Shown here: piece by piece, positions 32,616 to 40,583 of the stretch | Numbering within the stretch: position 1 is the first letter of the stretch | Layout: each line of letters starts with the position of its first letter | Assembly (NCBI GenBank): GCA_963836785.1 | Contig: CAWIKW010000005.1 | Location: forward strand, 124,001 to 188,000 | Direction of reading: 5' to 3' | DNA: 64,000 nucleotides | Origin: DASQPR01 sp963836785 | GTDB taxonomy: Bacteria; Actinomycetota; Actinomycetes; Mycobacteriales; Micromonosporaceae | Notes under the pieces: generated by a model | Seen by the model: only the letters and a program-made list of their open reading frames with translations | What the model was told of the DNA's origin: nothing | The model's database searches: none | Made by a program: the position numbers and the translations under genes

Positions 32616-33617
32616 GTGCCAATCGAACCGAGACCTACCCGGGCTGGGGCAAAACCGGCGTTGTCAAGGCCGGCCGGGTCGATGCCGTCATCCGGGACGC
32701 AGCGCCTCCCACCTGGTCCGCGACCGGCCGCCCGGCCGGAGATGGAGCAGCTCGGCTTCGAGGGGATGCCGGAGCGGCTGTTCGTGGCGACGCCGAGCAA
32801 GCTCGGGGCGTTTGAGGACTGTCCGCGCCGCTATCGATTCACCTACGTCGACCGGCCGATGCCACCGAAGGGGCCGCCGTGGGCGCACAACTCCCTCGGC
32901 GCCAGCGTGCACACGGCTCTGCGCAACTGGTATGGCGTGGCACCGGATCGACGCACGACCGACGCGCTGCCGAGACTGCTGCGCGCGACCTGGGTGAGCG
33001 AGGGCTACCGCGACGAGGAGCAGGAACGCGCGGCGTTCCGCACGGCGCTGGCCTGGCTGGAGGCCTATGTCGGCGGCCTCGATCGCGCGATCGAGCCGGT
33101 GGGTGTCGAACGGGTGGTCGCCGCCAAGACCGGGATGCTCGCGTTCAACGGCCGCGTCGACCGCATTGACCGCCGCGGCGACGACCTGGTCATCGTCGAC
33201 TACAAGACGGGCCGGCGCGATCTGGATGCCGACGACGCGCGGGGCTCCAGTGCCCTGGCGTTGTATGCCTATGCGGCGGCTCGTGTGTTCCGCCGTCGAT
33301 GCACACGCGTTGAGCTGCACCATCTCCCGACCGGCACGGTCGCGGCGCATGACCACACCGAGGCGGCTCTCGACCGCGCGGTGAGCCGGGCCGAGGCAAC
33401 TGCTGGCGATATCCGTGAGGCCGAAGCGGCGATCAGTGACGGCGTCGATCCGGACCTCGCGTTTCCCGCCACGCCAGGCTCGCTGTGCTCGTGGTGCGAC
33501 TTTCGGAAGGCGTGCCCGGCCGGCGCCGACAGTCCGTCGAAGGAACCGTGGGCGGCCGTCGCACAACAGCTGGAAGCATCCGACGGCGGATTGCGGGCGC
33601 CCGCCGTCAACCGCTAA
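32616..33617 (+). CDS. RecB-family PD-(D/E)XK nuclease with Fe-S cluster motif
   Basis: About 333 residues. The nuclease core shows LGASVHTALRNWY, the metal-binding GRVDRID and VIVDYKTG (Asp and Lys of the D-x(n)-D-x-K site) and a QxxxY-type helix (ALALYAYAAARVF). Four Cys (EDCPRRYRF early and CSWCDFRKAC late) match the [4Fe-4S] staple of AddB/RecB/Cas4-like nucleases. Stand-alone actinobacterial members of this group are called RecB-family exonucleases. The GTG at 32616 follows GGCAGGA; ATG 32742 (MEQLGFEGMP) is an alternative that keeps the whole domain. No helicase gene is adjacent. Confidence 0.85.
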   Translation: MPIEPRPTRAGAKPALSRPAGSMPSSGTQRLPPGPRPAARPEMEQLGFEGMPERLFVATPSKLGAFEDCPRRYRFTYVDRPMPPKGPPWAHNSLGASVHTALRNWYGVAPDRRTTDALPRLLRATWVSEGYRDEEQERAAFRTALAWLEAYVGGLDRAIEPVGVERVVAAKTGMLAFNGRVDRIDRRGDDLVIVDYKTGRRDLDADDARGSSALALYAYAAARVFRRRCTRVELHHLPTGTVAAHDHTEAALDRAVSRAEATAGDIREAEAAISDGVDPDLAFPATPGSLCSWCDFRKACPAGADSPSKEPWAAVAQQLEASDGGLRAPAVNR

Positions 33618-33626
33618 CCGGCAATC

Positions 33627-34622
33627 TCAGCGGGCGGGCCAACCGGCCGCCGCGGCGCGTTGCATCGCGGCGTTGTAGATCGGTCCGCGTACGGCCTTCT
33701 CCGGCAGCGCCCGCAGAGCGAGCCGCAGCGTACGGGCCGACAACGCCGCCGTCGGTCCGGTCGTCGCGAGCCCCGGCAGCCCGTAGAGCCGGCGCGCCCA
33801 GGCGGGCAGGAGACCGACCGCCGTACTCGCGACTCCGAACCAGGCCAGGCGGACCGGTGTGAATCCCAGCTTGTACGGCATCGGCGGGGCGCTCAGGAAC
33901 AGCGCCGATTCGGCGGCTTCCTTGGTCATCAGGAGTTCCGGCCGCACGTCGGCGTAGTAGGCGGCCACCTCGGCCGCGCTGCTCGGCACCGTCGAGCGAT
34001 CGAGCCCGACCAGTTCGGCGGCGGTCAGCTGCTCGGTGTAGTAAGCGTCCACATCGGCCTCGGACAGTGTCGCGCCGGCCCGTCGAGCCGTCGTCACGAA
34101 CGACTCGACCTCGGTCACGTGCACCCAGCGCAGGAGGTCTGGCGCGTCGATCCGATAGGTTTCGCCGGTGCGAGGGTCTACCGCGCGCATCCGTGAATGG
34201 ATCGCTCGCAGCCGCCGACCGGCCTCGGTTGCCTCGGCCGTGGTGCCGTACACGACCGTGGCGATGTACGTGCCGGTCCGGAAGAGCCGGCCGTACGGGT
34301 CGTCGCGGTATCGCGAATTCTGGGCCACACCCCACATCGCCCGCGGATGGAGCGACTGAAGGTAGAGCGCCCGCAGTCCGGCCAGGGCGAGAATCGGCTC
34401 GGCGTGCACGCGCCAGCTGATCGATGCCGGCCCGAACAGCCCCAGATCGCCGTCCGAGCCCAGCTCGCCTTCGGCGGCCGTCGCCTCGATGTCGGTGACC
34501 GACCCGGCGCTCCCGTCGATGGCGGCGCCGCCCCACGGCGCAGATGTCGCGTCCGGCGTTCCACCGCTCGCGGAGGCCGTCTGCGGCTTCGTCCTCGACG
34601 ACGGGACTGTGGGCTGTCGCAC
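33627..34622 (-). CDS. MpaB/latex-clearing-type oxygenase (DUF2236)
   Basis: 331 residues. The ER/MpaB/rubber-oxygenase domain occupies about residues 60-310: PILALAGLRALYLQSLHPRAMWGV, RDDPYGRLFRTGTYIATVVYG, AIHSRMRAVDPRTG (with the conserved Arg and His), LLRWVHVTEVESF and YYADVRPEL. Family knowledge: haem-b containing oxygenases or related enzymes of lipid/isoprenoid metabolism. No signal peptide is evident. The first ~55 residues are low-complexity, so the true start may be later than GTG 34622. Confidence 0.82.
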   Translation of the reverse strand: MRQPTVPSSRTKPQTASASGGTPDATSAPWGGAAIDGSAGSVTDIEATAAEGELGSDGDLGLFGPASISWRVHAEPILALAGLRALYLQSLHPRAMWGVAQNSRYRDDPYGRLFRTGTYIATVVYGTTAEATEAGRRLRAIHSRMRAVDPRTGETYRIDAPDLLRWVHVTEVESFVTTARRAGATLSEADVDAYYTEQLTAAELVGLDRSTVPSSAAEVAAYYADVRPELLMTKEAAESALFLSAPPMPYKLGFTPVRLAWFGVASTAVGLLPAWARRLYGLPGLATTGPTAALSARTLRLALRALPEKAVRGPIYNAAMQRAAAAGWPAR

Positions 34623-34777
34623 GCCCTCTACGATGCCACGCTCGAACCCTTCGGAGCGCCGGCGCGTATGCGGTAGTGACGCGGAAGATACTGACGCGGC
34701 TGCGCCGCTGACACCACCGAAGCGATCATCACCAGGCCGAGAATGGCGCGCGAGCGCCGAACGTGAGAGGTGCGAGG

Positions 34778-35263
34778 GTGTTCAACACTATTGGCGGGAT
34801 CCCGGCACATCCGCTGCTTATACATGCCGCGGTGGTCTTCATTCCGTTGCTCATCATTGGCGCCGTCGTCTACGCGGTCTGGCCGCGCGTCCGGGGCAAG
34901 ATCTGGTGGGCGGTCGTCTCACTCGCCATCATCGGTCCGTTTTCCGCGCTCTTTGCGAAGCTGTCCGGCCAGGATTTCCGACAGCACCTGATCAACACCG
35001 GTATCGGGCAAGGCGCGTTGCTCACCAAGATCAACCAACATATGTCGTACGGCACGAACACGCTCTGGTGGACCATCGCGCTGGGCGTCGTGACCCTGGT
35101 CGTCGTCGGCTACCTGTGGCGGGCCGTGCCGGCGGGCGGGACGGAATCGATTGCCGTCCGAGCGGCCGGCATCGTGGTGACGGTCGCGCTCGGTGCGGTC
35201 ACCGGCTACTACGTGTTCAAGACCGGCGACACCGGCGCCCACATCGTGTGGCAGGGCATCTGA
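34778..35263 (+). CDS. DUF2231 integral membrane protein
   Basis: 161 residues with four helices. The family signature IGGIPAHPLLIHAAVVFIPL is at the N-terminus, followed by LWWTIALGVVTLVVVGYLW and a closing GYYVFKTGDTGAHIVWQGI with Asp and His. DUF2231 proteins are sometimes linked to haem or redox chemistry because of the conserved His, but this is unproven. GTG 34778 is preferred over 34763 because GAGAGG lies at proper distance. A repeat cluster follows the stop directly. Confidence 0.82.
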   Translation: MFNTIGGIPAHPLLIHAAVVFIPLLIIGAVVYAVWPRVRGKIWWAVVSLAIIGPFSALFAKLSGQDFRQHLINTGIGQGALLTKINQHMSYGTNTLWWTIALGVVTLVVVGYLWRAVPAGGTESIAVRAAGIVVTVALGAVTGYYVFKTGDTGAHIVWQGI

Positions 35264-35264
35264 T

Positions 35265-35338
35265 CCGGGCCGACTAGAGCCCGGGCCGACAGCCCGGGCC
35301 GACAGCCCGGGCCGACCAGAACCCGGGCCGACCAGAAC
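35265..35338. repeat. five CCGGGCCGAC-cored tandem units between convergent genes
   Basis: Units of 16, 13, 13, 16 and 16 bases start at 35265, 35281, 35294, 35307 and 35323. Each begins CCGGGCCGAC and ends in AG-type spacers. It begins two bases after a stop codon and ends seven bases before the convergent gene's stop. Confidence 0.8.
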
Positions 35339-35345
35339 GTCGCGC

Positions 35346-35705
35346 TCAGAAGAGCACGCGACCACACAAGACAATGAGCAGGATGAGCGCGACGGCACCG
35401 GCGATCATCCCTACGCCGTACGTGACCGTTCGCGCCTGATGCTCGCGTCCGTCGATGACCGCGTCGTCCTGCGGCGGCAGCCGGCGCGCCGGCGGGACTT
35501 GAAGCACTGTCCTCGGTCGCCATCGCGCGGCCGCCGCGTCGGCGCGTGGCGGTCCGGTGTAGACCGGATCGATCGCGGGTGCCGGCGGCGGGGCCGGCTC
35601 CTGACCCGAAGCCGGCCGGCGCCACTGTTGTTCGTCCCAAGCCTGAGCGGGATAGCTTCCCGGGTTGGCGCCGGAACTGGTGCCGGGCGAGGTCGGTTCG
35701 GTCAC
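35346..35705 (-). CDS. small C-tail membrane protein, hypothetical
   Basis: 119 residues. A Pro-rich cytoplasmic region of ~90 residues (PAPPPAPAIDPVYTGPPRADAAA) includes a short conserved-looking block PRTVLQVPPARRLPPQDDAVIDGREHQAR split by charged residues. One C-terminal helix follows (VGMIAGAVALILLIVLCGRVLF). No named family recognised; tail-anchored proteins of this form are frequent in actinobacteria. Divergent from the acidic 60-residue gene. Confidence 0.6.
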   Translation of the reverse strand: MTEPTSPGTSSGANPGSYPAQAWDEQQWRRPASGQEPAPPPAPAIDPVYTGPPRADAAAARWRPRTVLQVPPARRLPPQDDAVIDGREHQARTVTYGVGMIAGAVALILLIVLCGRVLF

Positions 35706-35803
35706 GCTTCGACGCTACCAAGACCCGTCGTCGTACGGACTGCGATGCTCGTACGGGTGGCGTGCCGCGATCGGCGTGATCGCCCGGCGATAGGCTCGCG
35801 GAC

Positions 35804-35986
35804 GTGGATCGGGAACGTGGGCGTTCGGACGACGATCGCGAAGTCGATCTCGCCGACGACGATCAGCCGGTGTTGCCGGATCAGACGCGCGACGACACCG
35901 ACTCCGGCTGGGGCGAGCGAGATTCCGGAAACGACGATCGGCTACGCGAAGATCGACCGCCACACTACGACGACGAGCGCTGGTAG
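35804..35986 (+). CDS. small acidic protein, 60 residues
   Basis: Very acidic and without hydrophobic segments. The stretch DDQPVLPDQTRDDTDSGWGE followed by RLREDRPPHY and a terminal Trp is, as far as I remember, a recurring small protein in actinobacteria near fmdB and folate genes. GTG start. Function unknown. Codon bias is weaker evidence because of the short length. Confidence 0.6.
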   Translation: MDRERGRSDDDREVDLADDDQPVLPDQTRDDTDSGWGERDSGNDDRLREDRPPHYDDERW

Positions 35987-36058
35987 GCGTCGCGTCGCGG
36001 CGCTCGCGGCGCTCGCGGCTCAGGCCGCTCCGGCCGCCGCGGCTCAGGCTGAACCCGC

Positions 36059-36469
36059 TCAGGCGGACGAACCGGCCGCGGCCTTGCTCGCACTCGACGA
36101 GCTTGTCGATGACGACGAGGGCGCGGCGGCGGAACTGCCGTTCGACGACGACCCGGAGCCGCCGTTGCTCGAAGATCCGCCGTCGGACCCGCCGCTGCCG
36201 GACGTCGACGTCGCGCCTGACGTGGACGAGGTCTCGCTGGTCGATGACGATTCCTTAGCCGGTGACGGCGTGGCCGACCCATTGGACTTGTCAGCCCGCG
36301 AGTCGGTCCGGTAGAAACCGGAGCCCTTGAACACGATGCCCACCGCCGAGAAGACCTTGCGCAGGCGGCCCTCGCATGCCGGGCAGACCGTCAGCGGCTC
36401 GTCCGAGAAGGCCTGGACGGCTTCCAGCTGATGGCCGCACGCGGTACACGCGTACTGGTAGGTGGGCAC
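36059..36469 (-). CDS. FmdB-family zinc-ribbon protein
   Basis: 136 residues. The N-terminal zinc ribbon (about 1-50) has two Cys pairs, CTACGH and CPACEG, within PTYQYACTACGHQLEAVQAF and the family ending FSAVGIVFKGSGFYRTD. The rest is a Ser/Gly/Thr-rich tail of ~75 residues. FmdB proteins are small putative regulators; the actual role is open. The GTG at 36469 follows CTTGGAGG, which decides the start. Lies after the 5-formyl-THF cyclo-ligase gene on the same strand, a common neighbour in actinobacteria. Confidence 0.85.
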   Translation of the reverse strand: MPTYQYACTACGHQLEAVQAFSDEPLTVCPACEGRLRKVFSAVGIVFKGSGFYRTDSRADKSNGSATPSPAKESSSTSETSSTSGATSTSGSGGSDGGSSSNGGSGSSSNGSSAAAPSSSSTSSSSASKAAAGSSA

Positions 36470-36594
36470 GTTGGGCCTCCAAGAACTCCGAGCGAGTGCG
36501 GCGGGCGGCGGCCAATGCGAGGTTGGCACTCAAGCCTGCCGAGTGCCAATGATGACCTATCTGCGGCCTATCGTCCAGTCCGAGGCGCTCAACA

Positions 36595-37191
36595 TCACAG
36601 CCCTGGGACCGGGCCGAACCAATGCACACCGTCGACGGTGAGGGCGCCGTGCACCCGGCGATCATGAGGCTCGGCCGGCACCGGCTCGGTCAGGATCTCA
36701 TCGGGATAGACGAGCGCGAGCGCGACGGCGTCCGGACCGAGCCGCGTCAGCGCCCGATCGTACGACCCGCCGCCCCGGCCGAGCCGCATCCCGTCATGAT
36801 CGACCGCGAGTGCGGGCACGATCAGCACCGCGGCGTCTTCGATCGCGCCGACACCGAGCCGGGGACCGCGCGGCTCGTGCGGCCGCCGTTCGGCCGGTTC
36901 CAGATTGCCGTCGTACACCGCCCAGTCCAGGTCGTTGTCGTCCCGCCAGATCGGCAAGATCACGCGCCCGACGCGCGGCGCCAATAGTCCGGTCAGGCCC
37001 GACCCGCCCGGTTCATTAGGCATCGGTACGTACGCCGCGAGGGTCATCGTGTCGACGTCCGGTCGCGAGTCCAGCCACTCGCCGGCCGCGAGGCACAGCC
37101 GCCGATCCTGATCGGTCCGTACGGCATCGGTCATGGCTCGACGCGCGTCGAGAACGCGTAGCCGCAGGTCACGTTTGGGTTCACCGGTCAT
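36595..37191 (-). CDS. 5-formyltetrahydrofolate cyclo-ligase
   Basis: 198 residues. ATP-dependent conversion of 5-formyl-THF to 5,10-methenyl-THF, a folate salvage step. Signatures: the N-terminal LRLRVLDARRAM, a mid segment AVLIVPALAVDHDG and the nucleotide/substrate loop RLGRGGGSYDRAL, then ALVYPDEIL and HDRRVHGALTVDGVHW. The ATG at 37191 starts the domain; the frame upstream is antisense to the cyclase gene. The head-to-head arrangement with galU and division genes is common in actinobacteria. Confidence 0.9.
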   Translation of the reverse strand: MTGEPKRDLRLRVLDARRAMTDAVRTDQDRRLCLAAGEWLDSRPDVDTMTLAAYVPMPNEPGGSGLTGLLAPRVGRVILPIWRDDNDLDWAVYDGNLEPAERRPHEPRGPRLGVGAIEDAAVLIVPALAVDHDGMRLGRGGGSYDRALTRLGPDAVALALVYPDEILTEPVPAEPHDRRVHGALTVDGVHWFGPVPGL

Positions 37192-37324
37192 TGTCTCGAC
37201 GCCTCGGACATCCACGACAAACACGGACAGGGGACGCGGACCGGAACCATGGTTGAAATCCACCCACTGTGCCAGCATTGCATTGATTGGAGTCTGCGCG
37301 GCAGGCGGCCAGTGGGGAGGTCTC

Positions 37325-39640
37325 GTGACGCTGCGCTCACGATTGACCGCCACCTTTCTCGTCGTCGTCCTCGGGCCGCTCGTCGTCGGCGCGGTGTTCG
37401 TTACCGCCGCCGCCGGGTCGGTCGATCGATCCGGCGACCTGGAGCGTCTCGATGTCGCGGCGAACGCACTGCGGACCGCCGTGAGCGCGACCTGCGATCG
37501 TCTGTTCGCCGCCGCCGAGTCGGCCGCCGCGACAACAGCCGGCGGTACCCGGGTGAGCACCGTGCAGTCCATCGTGAATGCGAGCCGGGCCTCGGCCGTC
37601 CGCATCGACGGGCTCGATGGTGCCGTCCTTGCGGCCACGCCGAATCCGCCCGCTCGGCCATGGTTGCTGTGCGCGCCGATAGCCGGCGTCCAACCACAAT
37701 CCGCGGGTACGGCACCGGGCGCGCTCGCCGCGGCCGTACCCATCCGCGACGCGGCCGGACGCACGACCGGCTACGCGTACGCTGCCCAGGCGCTCGACGC
37801 GGCCTACGTGCAGCGACTGTCCACCGGCGTCGGCGCCGCGGTCTCCGTAGCCGGCGACCAGGCGGCCGGAGCGCCCGGCAGCACGTACGTCCGGACGGTG
37901 GCCCCGATCGCCGGGCAGCCTCTCGAGATCGCGATCTCGGTGCCGATGACCAAGCGAACCGGCCTGATTCCGGGGGTCATCGGTGTGATCGTGCTCGCGG
38001 CGGCGGCCGCGATCGGCGGCGCCCGGACGCTCGCCCGCGCCACGGTGCGGCCCCTGGACGAGCTGGCCCGGGCGGCGGATGAAGTCGCGGCGGGCGCCCT
38101 CCACACACGAGTCCCCGTGCGGCGTGGCGACGAGGTGGGCCAGGTCGGTGCCGCGTTCAACCGGATGACCCATGAGATGCGGTCGTACGCGGAGGCGCTC
38201 ACCGCGAGCCGGGACCAGCTGCGCGGCAACCTGGACATGCTCGGCGCAACGCTGTCGAGCACCCACGACCGGGCCGGAATCCTGCGCGTGATCCTCGCGT
38301 CGGCGATCACCGCGACCGGTGCGTCGCGCGGAGTGGTGTTCATGCCGACCGCCGCCGGCCCGACGTCGCGCGCCGGCGCGGGCGGCGATGGTTCCACGGC
38401 CGCTTTCGCCGACGTGACGCTGACCGTGCAGTGCGCCGAGGGATTTGACGACGACGCGACGGTCGGTTTGACGTCGCAGTCCGTGACGCCGGGGGTCGGC
38501 CTGCTCGGCACGGTCGCGGCAACCGGCGTCGCGCGGCGCGGTCGAGTCGCGGATCCCGCCACGGAGCTCGACTCCGACGAGCCGCGGTGCGCCACTTACC
38601 TCGCCGTACCGCTGCCGGGTCCGTCGGTCGACGCGGCCGCGCCGGGCGGGACGGACGCGGTGGCCGTTGGTGCCGGCGTGCTCGTGCTTTACGACCGGGT
38701 TGGCGGCGGTGACTTCGACGAGGCCGATCTGCGCACCGTGTGTACGTTCGCCCGACACGCGGCCGTGGCGGTCGAGAACGTACGCCGCCACGATGAGGCG
38801 CAGCGCTTGTCGCACACCGACCCGCTCACCGGCCTCTACAACTACCGGCATCTGCAGGACACGATCGGCCGCGAGATCAATCGGTCGGCGCGCTTCGGCC
38901 ACTCGATGTGCGTGCTCGTGCTCGACCTGGACCGGTTCAAGGACGTCAACGACACGTATGGTCACGCTGCCGGCGACGCGGTCCTGGCCGAGTTCGCGCG
39001 CCGGATCAGTGGCATGATTCGCGGCGTTGACCTGGCGTTTCGCATCGGCGGCGAGGAGTTCGTTTTGCTGCTGCCGGAGACCGTTGCCGCTGGTGGCGAG
39101 GTGCTGGCCAAGCGACTCGGCAGCGCGGTCCGGGACCGTCCGATGACCGTCCCGGACGCATTCCGCGCCACGGCCGACCTGATGACGGTGGAAATGCCGC
39201 TGGTGACGCGCCCAGGCGTCGAGAGCGCATCCAGGGGACGCGCGACCGACGGCCGAGCGTCGGCTCCCGTTCCGACCCGCCACGTCGCCCACATCCCCAT
39301 CACCGTGTCGATCGGAGTCGCGGTGTTCCCCGATCACGGAAACCTTGCCTCGGACGTGTTGGAGGCGGCCGACGCCGCGCTCTACGCCGCGAAGAACGCG
39401 GGGCGCGATACGTACCGGATCGCGGCCACCGCGGCCGGGCCGGAGCCCGAGCCGCTGTCGGCGTCCGATCCGACGATCCCGGCACCCGATCCAGCGGCAC
39501 CGGCGCAGCGTGCCGATGACGACGCCGTGATCAACGGCGCCGAGCGCTCCGATGGGACGGTGAGTGAGGGTGACGCCTCACTCCGTGCCGGCGGCGCGTC
39601 AACGGCCGGACCGCCGCCGCGAGCGTCGATAGGCCGATAG
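37325..39640 (+). CDS. membrane diguanylate cyclase (HAMP-GAF-GGDEF)
   Basis: 771 residues. Helix 1 (about 8-30), an extracytoplasmic sensor region (~30-210), helix 2 (IPGVIGVIVLAAAAAIGGA), HAMP (~240-295: VRPLDELARAADEVAAG, GDEVGQVGAAFNRM), GAF (~310-490), then GGDEF (~495-700). Substrate and metal residues are intact: DLDRFKDVNDTYGH and GGEEF near residue 575. It therefore should make cyclic di-GMP. A loop of ~45 residues rich in Arg/Ala (near 620-665) is inserted before PITVSIGVAVFPDHG, and a disordered tail follows. No EAL domain is present. GTG 37325 follows GGGGAGG. Immediately upstream of galU. Confidence 0.88.
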   Translation: MTLRSRLTATFLVVVLGPLVVGAVFVTAAAGSVDRSGDLERLDVAANALRTAVSATCDRLFAAAESAAATTAGGTRVSTVQSIVNASRASAVRIDGLDGAVLAATPNPPARPWLLCAPIAGVQPQSAGTAPGALAAAVPIRDAAGRTTGYAYAAQALDAAYVQRLSTGVGAAVSVAGDQAAGAPGSTYVRTVAPIAGQPLEIAISVPMTKRTGLIPGVIGVIVLAAAAAIGGARTLARATVRPLDELARAADEVAAGALHTRVPVRRGDEVGQVGAAFNRMTHEMRSYAEALTASRDQLRGNLDMLGATLSSTHDRAGILRVILASAITATGASRGVVFMPTAAGPTSRAGAGGDGSTAAFADVTLTVQCAEGFDDDATVGLTSQSVTPGVGLLGTVAATGVARRGRVADPATELDSDEPRCATYLAVPLPGPSVDAAAPGGTDAVAVGAGVLVLYDRVGGGDFDEADLRTVCTFARHAAVAVENVRRHDEAQRLSHTDPLTGLYNYRHLQDTIGREINRSARFGHSMCVLVLDLDRFKDVNDTYGHAAGDAVLAEFARRISGMIRGVDLAFRIGGEEFVLLLPETVAAGGEVLAKRLGSAVRDRPMTVPDAFRATADLMTVEMPLVTRPGVESASRGRATDGRASAPVPTRHVAHIPITVSIGVAVFPDHGNLASDVLEAADAALYAAKNAGRDTYRIAATAAGPEPEPLSASDPTIPAPDPAAPAQRADDDAVINGAERSDGTVSEGDASLRAGGASTAGPPPRASIGR

Positions 39641-39650
39641 TCTTCTTTTC

Positions 39651-40583
39651 ATGTCCACGAATGTTCCGACACCCGACCCGATGTCGTCCGACGGGAGAGG
39701 GGCCCGCGCGCGCAAGGCGGTGATCCCGACCGGTGGACTCGCCACCAGGTTCCTCCCCGCGACCAAGGCGGTGCCGAAGGAATTGCTGCCCGTCGTGGAT
39801 CGGCCGGTGTTGCAGTACATCGTCGAGGAGGCTGCGCGCGCCTCGCTGCACGACGTGCTGCTGGTCACCGGGCGCGGGAAGACGTCGATGGTGGACCACT
39901 TCGACCGCCGCTTCGACCTCGAAGCGCGGCTGGAGGCCAAGGGCGACCTCGCGATGCTCGACGAGATCCGGCGACTGTCGGACCTGGCCGAGATCTTCAC
40001 CCGGCGCCAGGGCGAACCACTCGGGCTCGGGCATGCCGTGGCGCATGCCGAGGGTCACATGGGCGGCGAGTCGTTCGCGGTGCTACTCGGCGACGAATTT
40101 ACCGATGTCGATGCGCCGCTGCTGCCGGACATGCTGGACCTGCAGGCCCGTACGGGTGGCATCGTGCTGGCCCTGGTCGAAGTCGCACACGACGAGGTCA
40201 GCCGGTACGGCATCGCGTCGGTCGAGCCGACGAAGAAGACCGACGTCGTCCGGGTGACCGGCCTGGTGGAGAAGCCGCCGACGGACGAGGCGCCGAGCAA
40301 CCTCGCCGTTGTCGGCCGCTACGTTCTGCCCAATGGCATCTTCGACGCCATCCGGCGGACCAAGCCGGGATCGGGCGGCGAGATCCAGCTGACCGACGCC
40401 ATGGCGATGCTGCTGGCCGAGGGCACACCGGTGCACGGCATCGTTTATCGCGGCACCCGTTACGACACCGGCGTCCCACTCGGTTATCTGCAAGCCGTCG
40501 TACAACTTGCGTGCGGCCGCGACGACATCGGTCCCGCGTTCAGCGAGTGGCTCACGGAGTTTGTCAAGGAGCGCAGCGGATGA
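39651..40583 (+). CDS. galU: UTP-glucose-1-phosphate uridylyltransferase
   Basis: 310 residues. It makes UDP-glucose from UTP and glucose-1-phosphate for cell-wall and storage glycans. Motifs: the nucleotide loop AVIPTGGLATRFLPATKAVPKE, PVLQYIVEEA, LGLGHAVAHAE, VLLGDEF (metal Asp), VEKPP and the closing GVPLGYLQAVV. Family motif GGLGTR appears as GGLATR. The stop overlaps the start of the next gene by four bases, so translation is coupled. First gene of a galU-glp-acetyltransferase-sepX operon. Confidence 0.95.
   Translation: MSTNVPTPDPMSSDGRGARARKAVIPTGGLATRFLPATKAVPKELLPVVDRPVLQYIVEEAARASLHDVLLVTGRGKTSMVDHFDRRFDLEARLEAKGDLAMLDEIRRLSDLAEIFTRRQGEPLGLGHAVAHAEGHMGGESFAVLLGDEFTDVDAPLLPDMLDLQARTGGIVLALVEVAHDEVSRYGIASVEPTKKTDVVRVTGLVEKPPTDEAPSNLAVVGRYVLPNGIFDAIRRTKPGSGGEIQLTDAMAMLLAEGTPVHGIVYRGTRYDTGVPLGYLQAVVQLACGRDDIGPAFSEWLTEFVKERSG

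Noticed and set aside
37337..39337. 666-codon open frame opposite the diguanylate cyclase
   Set aside because: High-GC shadow frame; the plus strand carries HAMP, GAF and GGDEF motifs.
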